From: Dehalococcoidia bacterium
GTDB taxonomy: Bacteria > Chloroflexota > Dehalococcoidia > Dehalococcoidales > W498
Assembly (NCBI GenBank): GCA_030608125.1
Contig: JAUWEU010000041.1
Span: forward strand, 1-6,852
Direction: 5' to 3'
DNA: 6,852 nt
The position numbers and the translations under genes were made by a program. The notes under the pieces were generated by a model, which was not told the origin of the DNA, did not search any database, and saw only the letters and a list, made by a program, of their open reading frames with translations. Below are positions 1 to 6,600 of the stretch, piece after piece (position 1 is the first letter of the stretch; each line of letters begins with the position of its first letter).

Positions 1-659
1 ACTATTTCCAGACAGAAGTCGTCATCCAGCAAAGGTAATGCCTGGATTATATACTGCACTCCCTTATACTCTTCCAGCCGACCAACATAAAGAATGGTTT
101 TGGTCTTCTCTTGTCCCCTTCCACCAGCGAATTCCGTCCAGTCAATTCCATTGGGAATCAGACTAATCCTACCCTCATCCAAGCCAAAGTCTTTGAGTAA
201 AAGCTCCTTCTCATAATTTGACACCGAGATAATGGCATCAGCGTCAGCAAATATCCTGTTACCGAAGGGTTTATATAGCTTAAGAAGGAAATCCCGAAAC
301 AGAGTATACCCGTGTCCATAATAGTGAGGGGTTACCACAAATTTCTTCCTCTTGGCATACCTTGAAAAGTACAGGGGTAGGGCATGATAATTGTGCCCGT
401 GGACTATATCAAACTCAGACTTTCTAAGTTCGTTTAGCATCTCAAACGATAGGTGGTAGGCAGCATTAGGCGAAAAACTCTTGAATCTTTTGACCAAGAC
501 ACCATTTATCCTTTCTTCCCTGGGCAACATACCCCTATAGTTATGAGTAAAAACAGTAACCTCGTGCTTCCTGGCCAACCTCTCACTAATATTCTTAACA
601 TGCTGGGCAACGCCGCCGAGGGGTGGGGAATAGCCAACACTGACCTCAAGGATTCTCAT
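1..659 (-). CDS. Glycosyltransferase family 4 (GT-B fold), N-terminal 219 residues; C-terminus beyond the window
   Basis: Retaining glycosyltransferase of the GT4 type, predicted to move a sugar from a nucleotide-sugar donor onto a growing surface or lipid-linked glycan at the cytoplasmic face. The frame is open from an ATG at 659 to the window edge. Seen: the N-terminal Rossmann start MRILEVSVGYSPPLGGVAQH with the Gly-rich acceptor loop (residues 11-20), DIVHGHNYHALP (84-95), a VSNYEKELL helix region (146-154), IPNGID (168-173), and the start of the donor domain, ILYVGRLEEYKGV (189-201). The catalytic E-x7-E motif typical of the family would lie beyond the window. The start is firm because an in-frame stop (TAA, 665-663) lies just upstream. 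An AAGGA (674-670) lies 10 nt before the ATG. The gene follows the truncated methyltransferase by 23 nt, so it probably shares its transcript. The exact sugar and acceptor cannot be read from the sequence. Confidence 0.9.
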   Translation of the reverse strand, partial: MRILEVSVGYSPPLGGVAQHVKNISERLARKHEVTVFTHNYRGMLPREERINGVLVKRFKSFSPNAAYHLSFEMLNELRKSEFDIVHGHNYHALPLYFSRYAKRKKFVVTPHYYGHGYTLFRDFLLKLYKPFGNRIFADADAIISVSNYEKELLLKDFGLDEGRISLIPNGIDWTEFAGGRGQEKTKTILYVGRLEEYKGVQYIIQALPLLDDDFCLEI

Positions 660-682
660 AGATTAACCGTCCTTAGTTTACA

Positions 683-1201
683 CTACCTACCCTCGGAAAT
701 AGCCTTGGGGACATCGGCTATATGTTCAAAAGCATCATTAGAAACGGCAATGTCAAATGCATTATCAGGAAACGATATATTCTCTACAGCCATCTGTACG
801 ATGTCCAAGCCTTGGGAACTCAGCTCAAAGCCAATAAGGCTTCCAAGCCGCCGATAGTAAGCCTTATTTTTACCCAGCAGAGCATATAGGATATCTCTTC
901 CGAAACCATCTAAGCCGCCCTGGGTAAGGCTTCGCCAATACTTGAGGTGAACTGGGTCATTAACCCCAATATAGGCATGGTCTATCCCGGTTACCTTGGC
1001 TCCAACACTATGAAATAAGAGGGTCTGAGGGTATAACCGACCACAGCCAATATCTAAGATAGTTTTTCCGGCTATATCTCCGGCATAAGCGCATAAAATG
1101 TCACGAGCTGTTTTGAAATTTTCGTAATCAAACTGAGCTTGTTCAGCCATGTTCTTGGTTAAGACATATTGGTAGAAACTTAGCCGGTCCCGTATCCTCA
1201 T
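683..1201 (-). CDS. Class I SAM-dependent methyltransferase, C-terminally truncated (likely broken)
   Basis: Methyltransferase with a class I (Rossmann) SAM-binding fold, probably a modifier of a glycan or lipid precursor given its neighbours. With the ATG at 1201 the protein has 172 residues. Seen: motif I ILDIGCGR (48-55), the acidic ribose-binding end of strand 2 in VTGID (70-74), and the post-motif region FPDNAFDIAVSNDAFEHI (144-161). It then stops at GR after DVPKAISE, exactly where family members continue into the RVLKPGG-type loop and the last strands of the fold. Neither other frame continues the protein before the next gene begins, so this looks like a 3' deletion rather than a simple frameshift. 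The ATG start overlaps the upstream gene's TGA as ATGA, which favours it over a TTG at 1222 that would add seven residues. Activity is doubtful. Confidence 0.8.
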   Translation of the reverse strand: MRIRDRLSFYQYVLTKNMAEQAQFDYENFKTARDILCAYAGDIAGKTILDIGCGRLYPQTLLFHSVGAKVTGIDHAYIGVNDPVHLKYWRSLTQGGLDGFGRDILYALLGKNKAYYRRLGSLIGFELSSQGLDIVQMAVENISFPDNAFDIAVSNDAFEHIADVPKAISEGR

Positions 1202-2181
1202 AAAAGCTGACCCCGACCCCAAAGATGGGATAGATTATAACCAAGGTAGCCACCAGCAACACAGGATAACACCACTGCCGTAACCCATAGCTGGCGGGTA
1301 GCAATCATCGGGTGCTTGAAAAGAAGACCCAGCGAACGGGGTAATAGATTGAAGAAGATGCGACGGAGGAGGTCATACTCAGTGACTAATAATCTCTTAT
1401 CACTAGGGCGATACCATCTATTAAGCAGGGCTTTGGCATAGCCTTCCCAGTAAGCTCTCCTGGCAATGAAATTCGTGGAAAGCCGATAACGATAAACCTT
1501 ATGCTTCACTCTTATACTAGGGTTGTAGATAATACGCTTGCCTGTTTTCTGGGTTACTCTTAGCGAGAATTCAGTCTCCTTAGCCCCTGGTCTCTGCCAA
1601 TCGCTTTTGCCCTGCCCCTTAATCTCCAGGCTACTCTTAAACAGACCACAACAATGGAAAGCGTCCCGTCTGAAGGAAATGTTGGTTCCATAGCCATTTC
1701 TCACTTCTGTCTTCTCGGTCCAATCCCAATAAGTGCAGGAAAATATCCAATATAATTCCCTAGGGAACCACGCCATTGAGTCCTGCTCCCATAAAGGTAG
1801 GATAGGTCCGGTAAGACCAATAATTGAGTCATCATCAGCATAGGTATTGACAGTCTCTTCTGCCCAATCAGGAAAAAGAAGAGCATCATCATCGATAAAA
1901 GCAATAATATCACCCTGAGCCTGTCTAATGCCCAGATTCCTGGCTGAATAAGAACCCCACTCTTCCTGATTATACAGTACCTGGGTATTGTGGTAGCCCT
2001 TCTCCTCCACATAGCTTCTAATGCTACCTGCCAGCTCTAGCGACCTCTCAGCTACAATCAGCACCTCAATATTTTCATAAGTCTGGATATGAATGCTATC
2101 CAGTAGCTCGGTAATATCTTTAAGCCTGGCAATAGTATAACAAGGGGTGATTATGGATATCTTGGGCAGCTTTGATGCCAT
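1198..2181 (-). CDS. Glycosyltransferase family 2 with C-terminal hydrophobic segment
   Basis: GT-A-fold, inverting-type glycosyltransferase of 327 residues. It is expected to transfer a sugar from a nucleotide-sugar to a lipid-linked or surface glycan at the inner membrane face. Seen: the N-terminal nucleotide-binding strand ISIITPCY (8-15); SYSARNLGIRQAQGDIIAFIDDDA (about 77-100) with the metal-binding DDD at 97-99; the acceptor-side GYGTNISFRRDAF (163-175); the acidic ETEFSLRV (202-209) in the place of the usual catalytic-base ED/EE motif; and a basic stretch KHKVYRYRL (226-234). A hydrophobic stretch at about 298-316 may be a single membrane segment. The layout resembles archaeal/bacterial AglG- or WcaA-like enzymes, but donor and acceptor are unknown. 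AGAGGA (2195-2190) sits 8 nt before the ATG. It lies 28 nt after the preceding GT2 gene, and its stop overlaps the methyltransferase start, so translation is probably coupled. Confidence 0.9.
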   Translation of the reverse strand: MASKLPKISIITPCYTIARLKDITELLDSIHIQTYENIEVLIVAERSLELAGSIRSYVEEKGYHNTQVLYNQEEWGSYSARNLGIRQAQGDIIAFIDDDALLFPDWAEETVNTYADDDSIIGLTGPILPLWEQDSMAWFPRELYWIFSCTYWDWTEKTEVRNGYGTNISFRRDAFHCCGLFKSSLEIKGQGKSDWQRPGAKETEFSLRVTQKTGKRIIYNPSIRVKHKVYRYRLSTNFIARRAYWEGYAKALLNRWYRPSDKRLLVTEYDLLRRIFFNLLPRSLGLLFKHPMIATRQLWVTAVVLSCVAGGYLGYNLSHLWGRGQLL

Positions 2182-2209
2182 TAGGTAAATCCTCTACTAC
2201 TAAATGCAA

Positions 2210-2893
2210 TCAGAATCTTTCGGTTATTAACTTCCATGCTATCTTAATCCCGTCCCTCAGCGAGCTTAGCTTGGAAGGTGTTTGGCGTCGGCGATAGTAT
2301 ATGGGCACCTCGCCTATGGAATAACCTCTCTTAGCAATATGGGTGAACAGCTCAGCTTCAAAGTCAAAGCCATTAGCTTTAAGCTTCAAATCTTTGGTAA
2401 TCTTGCCCTTAATCCCCCAATAACCAGTGCACAAGTCGCTTATTCTGGTCTGATACAAAATGTTTGCCATTAAGGTGAGTAAGCGATTGCCTACCATGTT
2501 TAGGCGGCTTATACTCCCTCTTTCTCTTTCCCCTCTTAACCTTGACCCAATTACCACATCATAGCCATGTTGCAGAATATTAAGCATAGCCGGAATATAA
2601 GTAGGTGGATAAGTATAATCGGCATCAAGTATAAAGATGAAGTCACATGTCACCGACTCCAAGCCAATCCTTACCGCTCTGCCCTTGCCCTTCCTAGGCT
2701 CAATGATAATTTCGGCACCTTTTTCTTGGGCAACCTGCCTAGTCCGGTCAGTACTATTGCCATCAACAAGCAGTATGTCAACTAGATAACCGTCTTGTTG
2801 CAGAGCTTGCCTGGGTATCTCATCAATGACCTGCCCTATAGTCGCTTCCTCATTGATAGCCGGGATTATTATGCATACCCTAGGTTGACTCAT
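2210..2893 (-). CDS. GT2 glycosyltransferase, dolichyl/polyprenyl-phosphate mannose (or glucose) synthase-like
   Basis: DPM1-like GT2 enzyme of 227 residues, predicted to load a hexose from GDP- or UDP-sugar onto polyprenyl phosphate at the cytoplasmic membrane face. Seen: CIIIPAINEEATIG (7-20), LLVDGNSTDRT (41-51), the metal-binding DAD in FILDADYTYPP (87-97), GSRLRGERERGSI (116-128), ISDLCTGYWGIKG (151-163), FDFEAELFTHIAKRG (176-190), and the acceptor-lipid-type RRRQTPSKLS (201-210). It lacks the C-terminal transmembrane pair of GtrB-type enzymes, so it is a soluble or peripheral type. A TTG at 2941 would extend the frame by 16 residues. I prefer the ATG at 2893 because the GT2 fold begins right after it and a good promoter lies within the putative extension. 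No Shine-Dalgarno is visible before this ATG, which fits a near-leaderless message. It is the first gene of the leftward cluster. Confidence 0.88.
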   Translation of the reverse strand: MSQPRVCIIIPAINEEATIGQVIDEIPRQALQQDGYLVDILLVDGNSTDRTRQVAQEKGAEIIIEPRKGKGRAVRIGLESVTCDFIFILDADYTYPPTYIPAMLNILQHGYDVVIGSRLRGERERGSISRLNMVGNRLLTLMANILYQTRISDLCTGYWGIKGKITKDLKLKANGFDFEAELFTHIAKRGYSIGEVPIYYRRRQTPSKLSSLRDGIKIAWKLITERF

Positions 2894-2903
2894 TATGACA
2901 AGA

Positions 2904-2932
2904 ATTATAGACAAACATAGCTCAATAGGCAA
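2904..2932 (-). promoter_or_regulatory. Sigma70-type promoter for the leftward glycosyltransferase operon
   Basis: On the minus strand, TTGCCT (2932-2927) and TATAAT (2909-2904) are separated by exactly 17 nt. The predicted transcription start, about 7 nt past the -10 box, falls near 2897, only about 4 nt before the ATG at 2893. The message would therefore be almost leaderless, which agrees with the absence of a ribosome binding site there. This was found by eye; the -35 box matches 4 of 6 consensus bases. Confidence 0.55.
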
Positions 2933-3004
2933 TACCCCCAATATTTACTTCATATATGTCATTCACTTCTTGACCTCCAGAAGGTAAACCTCAGCGCACA
3001 GGCA

Positions 3005-3033
3005 TTGAAAAAGAACTAACTTCCTTGTATAAT
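3005..3033 (+). promoter_or_regulatory. Sigma70-type promoter for the rightward NuoEF-like operon
   Basis: TTGAAA (3005-3010) and a perfect TATAAT (3028-3033) are separated by 17 nt, with a predicted start near 3040. The leader would be about 40 nt to the ATG of the 33-codon ORF at 3080 and about 140 nt to the NuoE reading frame. It faces away from the leftward promoter, leaving about 70 nt between the two -35 boxes. The imperfect palindrome ACCTCCAGAAGGT at 2973-2985 lies in that space and could be an operator, but this is weak. Confidence 0.6.
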
Positions 3034-3079
3034 GAAGCCGCTTAAACAAGCTGCCCAAAGTGTCAACGGATTATCCTAG

Positions 3080-3181
3080 ATGGATGAGATTAATTTGACC
3101 ATTGATGGCACTGAGGTCAGGGTGAAGAAGAGCACCACTGTGTTGCTTGGCGCATCTGGATTAACCGGAGGAGAATCGTAA
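3080..3181 (+). pseudogene. 33-codon ORF: N-terminal fragment of a NuoG/HydA-type [2Fe-2S] ferredoxin domain
   Basis: An ATG at 3080 opens a 33-codon frame starting MDEINLTIDGTEVRVKKSTT and ending at TAA (3179-3181). The first ~25 residues have the two-strand hairpin pattern (xLTIDGxEVxVxxxTTVLxxA) of the plant-type ferredoxin domain that opens NuoG, HydA and FdhA-like subunits. The closest comparison in this window is the gene starting at 6779. The two share L-T-I-D, then E, V, T and A at matching positions (8 of 22 aligned residues). The fragment ends before the first cluster cysteine would appear and its tail (GASGLTGGES) has no ferredoxin features, so it cannot bind a cluster. Most likely it is a remnant of a paralogous subunit gene left by a deletion, perhaps kept as a leader ORF because its end carries the ribosome binding site of the next gene. 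No clear Shine-Dalgarno precedes its own ATG. Confidence 0.55.
3167..3173 (+). promoter_or_regulatory. Strong Shine-Dalgarno for the NuoE gene, with no canonical start at the expected distance
   Basis: GGAGGAG lies inside the end of the 33-codon ORF. Seven nucleotides further, the ORF's stop forms TAATA: TAA at 3179-3181 and ATA at 3181-3183, in frame with NuoE. In normal coupled genes this position reads TAATG. The same GGAGGAG stands before the ATG at 6779. The first legal in-frame start, TTG at 3208, is about 34 nt from this site and has no ribosome binding site of its own. Confidence 0.6.
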
Positions 3182-3207
3182 TACCCAACAATATAGACCT
3201 ATCGCTT

Positions 3208-3663
3208 TTGGACCCAATCTTAAAAAAATACCAGTTTGAGGAAGGGGCTCTGATCCCCATGTTACAAGAGACCCAAATGGTCTATGGCTACCTTCCTGAA
3301 CAGGTCTTAGCTCGTTTAAGCCGGGACGCCAAGATTCCGCTGAGTCGGATCTACGCGGTAGTCACGTTTTATGCTCAGTTCCACCTAGCCCCGCGTGGTA
3401 AAAACACAGTACGGGTCTGTCGGGGAACAGCTTGCCATGTCCGAGGGAGCGGCTCCATCCTGAAGACCCTATCACAGACCCTAGGCATAAATGAGGGAGA
3501 AACCACCAATGACTTGCAGTTCTCTCTGGAGACGGTGGCTTGTCTGGGAACCTGCTTTTTGGCCCCAGTGATGATGCTTAATCGTTCTTATTACGGTAGG
3601 CTTGACCCCCAGAAAGCCAGAACTGTTGTTGAGAGCTACGCACGGTCGGAAAAGGAATCTTGA
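3208..3663 (+). CDS. nuoE: NuoE/HydC-type NADH dehydrogenase [2Fe-2S] subunit (24 kDa family)
   Basis: Small electron-transfer subunit of the NuoE/HoxE/HndA/HydC family. It carries one [2Fe-2S] cluster in a thioredoxin-like fold and docks on the NuoF-type flavoprotein in a cytosolic complex. Seen, numbering from the TTG at 3208: the helical N-terminal part GALIPMLQETQMVYGYLP (13-30), then IPLSRIYAVVTFYAQF (43-58), and all four cluster ligands, Cys71 and Cys76 in VCRGTACH and Cys112 and Cys116 in ACLGTCFLAPVMM. The length of 151 is normal. The start is uncertain: TTG at 3208 is the first legal start codon. However, the frame stays open upstream through IPNNIDLSLL, which looks like a native N-terminus, back to an ATA at 3181 placed ideally behind GGAGGAG. 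That start would give 160 residues. Its TGA overlaps the ATG of the next gene (TGATG), so the two are translationally coupled and made in step. Confidence 0.9.
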   Translation: MDPILKKYQFEEGALIPMLQETQMVYGYLPEQVLARLSRDAKIPLSRIYAVVTFYAQFHLAPRGKNTVRVCRGTACHVRGSGSILKTLSQTLGINEGETTNDLQFSLETVACLGTCFLAPVMMLNRSYYGRLDPQKARTVVESYARSEKES

Positions 3664-6600
3664 TGGAAAAGCTCAGAAACGCTGAACAACTGCAAGACCT
3701 TCGCAACCAACTCATCGCCAAAATGGACCCCAACAAGACCTGTGTTCGAATCTGCATGACTGGCTGTCGAGCCTACGGCGCTGAGCAAGTTAGAGACGCC
3801 TTCGAGGAGGAACTGGAAAGACAGGGCTTGGGGAACAAGGTGGAGATTCGGGACACCGGCTGTCACGGCTTTTGTGCCCGGGCTCCGGTTATAGTCATCG
3901 AACCTCAAGGCATCTTCTATCAACAGGTAACTCCTGAGGACATAGCCGACATTATTTCGCAAACGCTGAAAAGGGGTAGAGTCATCGAGCGCTTGCTTTA
4001 CCCCGACCCCCAAAGTGAGCAAAGGATTACTTATGAGCGTGATGTCCCCTTTTATAAGGGACAACAGAGGAACGTGCTTCGCAACTGCGGGGTGATAAGT
4101 CCGACAAATATATCGCATTACATCGCCCGTGGCGGATATTCCGCCTTGGAGAAGTCCCTGTTTAAGATGGTGCCGGAGGAAATAGTCAACCAGGTGACAG
4201 AATCTGGACTACGGGGGCGAGGTGGAGCCGGATTCCCCACCGGCAGAAAATGGAGTTTCGTCCGAGCTAGTCCCAGCGATGTCAAGTATATCGTGTGCAA
4301 CGGAGATGAGGGAGACCCAGGGGCTTTTATGGACCGAGCTATGCTAGAGGGTGACCCCCATAGCGTGGTGGAAGGGATGCTTATTGCCGCCTATGCCATG
4401 GGAGCCGAGACAGGTTTTATTTATGTACGGGCTGAATACCCCATTGCCGTGGAACATCTAAAGATAGCCTTAGCCCAGGCACAAGAACTGGGGCTCATCG
4501 GACAGAATATTTTGGGCTCTGGATTTGATCTTGAGATAAGGATAAAGGAAGGCGCTGGAGCGTTCGTATGCGGAGAAGAGACGGCTCTCCTAGCCTCCAT
4601 CGAAGGTAAAAGGGGTATGCCGCGGCCTCGTCCCCCATTCCCAGCCCAATCAGGCCTATGGGGCAAACCCACCAATATCAATAATGTGGAGACATATGCC
4701 AATATACCCTCCATCATCCTCAACGGGGCTGATTGGTATGCCAGCGTAGGCACGGAGCAGAGTAAGGGAACCAAGATATTCTCCCTCGCCGGCAAGATCA
4801 ATAATACTGGTTTGGTTGAGGTACCCATTGGTATCCCGATAAGAAAAGTGGTCTCCGATATTGGCGGTGGGGTGCCCCGGGGGAGGAAATTTAAAGCAGT
4901 GCAAATGGGTGGTCCATCGGGAGGCTGTGTACCGGAAAGATACTTGGATTTACCTGTGGATTACGGCTCCCTGGAGTCTATCGGAGCTATCATGGGGTCA
5001 GGGGGGATGGTAGTGATGGATGAAACTACCTGCCTGGTGGATATAGCCCGATACTTCTTAGCCTTTACACAGGCTGAGTCTTGTGGCAAGTGTGTTCCCT
5101 GCCGCTTGGGCACCAAGCGGATGCTGGAGATACTAACCCGAATCACCGAGGGAAAAGGTGTTGAAGGCGACATAGAGCTACTCACCGAGTTGGCTGAGGA
5201 GGTTAAGGACACTGCTCTATGTGGACTGGGGCAAACTGCTCCTAACCCGGTGCTAAGCACCATAAGGTATTTCCGCGATGAATACGAGGCGCATATTAGG
5301 CAGAAGCGTTGCCCGGCTGCGGCCTGTGATGCCCTAGTTTATGCCCCTTGTGAGCATACCTGCCCTATTAACGTAGATGCCGTAGGATATATTGCTTTAA
5401 TCGGGGAGGAGAGATATGAGGAGGCACTAAACCTGGTAAGGCAGAGGAATCCCCTAGCTGGAGTATGCGGTCGTGTGTGTCATCATCCCTGTGAAGATAA
5501 GTGCCGGCGAGGCGATATAGATGAGCCGGTGGCCATCAACACCCTGAAGCGATTTGCCGCTGATTACGGGGCTAAGACTGGCGTTCAGACCAAGGTTCGG
5601 GTAGCCAAGCGCCGAGAGGAAAAGGTGGCTATTGTGGGCTCAGGCCCAGCCGGGCTTAATGCCGCCTATCACCTGGCAAGATGGGGCTACCAGGTTACCG
5701 TTTTTGAAGCCCTGCCGGTGGTAGGAGGTATGCTAGCCGTGGGTATCCCGGAGTATCGGCTACCCAGGGAGGTGCTGCAAGCTGACGTTGACTTTATTAC
5801 CAGCCTGGGTGTGGAGATTAAGACCAACACCCCTATTGGTCCCCGTTTATCCCTGGCCGACCTCTTCCAACAGGGCTATAAAGCAGTATTGATAGCCATC
5901 GGTGCCCATAAGGGTCTAAAGTTGGGCATCGAAGGTGAAGAACTGAAAGGCGTTTTTGATGGTGGCTCTTTCCTGCGAGATGTTAACTTGGGGAAGAAGG
6001 TTACCCTAGGCAGCAGGGTAGCGATTATCGGTGGTGGTAATGTAGCTTTGGATACTGCCCGGACATCCCTCCGACTAGGCACTAAGGAGGTCACTATCGT
6101 CTATCGAAGGTCACCGGAGGAGATGCCTGCCAACAAGGAGGAGATTTCAGAGGCAGAGCATGAGGGCATCAAGTTTCTCTATCTGACAGCTCCCTCCAAG
6201 GTATTGGGCAGAGACAGCCAAGTAGAAAGCTTAGAGTGTATTCGCACTGAACTAGGTGAGTATGACGCTAGCGGGCGGAGACGCCCTGTTGCCATAGAGG
6301 GTTCAGAGTTCTCCCTGAGAGTAGATACAGTAATAGCTGCTATTGGTCAACAGCCTGATACTTCCTTCTTGCGGGGAGACGAGGGGTTAGAGATAGCCAA
6401 GGCAAATACCTTCGTTGTTGACCCGGTTACCCTGGCTACTCAGCACGCTGGCGTGTTTGCCGCCGGGGATGACGTGACCGGGCCGGCCACGGTGATTGAG
6501 GCCATGGCTGCCGGGGAGCAGGCTGCCATCTCTATAAACAAGTATCTTCAGGGAGAGGATATGAGGATAAATCGGCTCGCCGAGAGTAAGAGACCCGTTG

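Noticed and set aside
453..857. Plus-strand frame of 134 codons crossing the GT4 and methyltransferase genes
   Set aside because: The minus-strand frames here carry clear GT4 and methyltransferase motifs; this frame has none and spans two genes.
1701..2012. Second minus-strand frame of 103 codons inside the GT2 gene
   Set aside because: It is out of frame with the DDD-bearing glycosyltransferase and has no independent start signal or family pattern.
2894..2941. TTG start at 2941 for the DPM1-like glycosyltransferase
   Set aside because: The 16 added residues precede the normal start of the GT2 fold, there is no ribosome binding site, and the segment contains the promoter boxes.
2899..2970. 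14-codon minus-strand leader peptide starting GTG behind GGAGGT upstream of the DPM1-like gene
   Set aside because: The ribosome-site-like match is good, but the peptide is very short, lacks any attenuator hairpin, and most of it lies upstream of the likely transcription start, so it may not be transcribed.
3636..4118. Long antisense open frame opposite the start of the NuoF-GltD gene
   Set aside because: It lies wholly against well-conserved NuoE/NuoF coding sequence and its translation shows no recognisable fold; it is a shadow frame.
4421..4904. Two overlapping antisense frames inside the NuoF module
   Set aside because: Both oppose the NADH-binding and SLBB codons of an intact gene and lack domain features.
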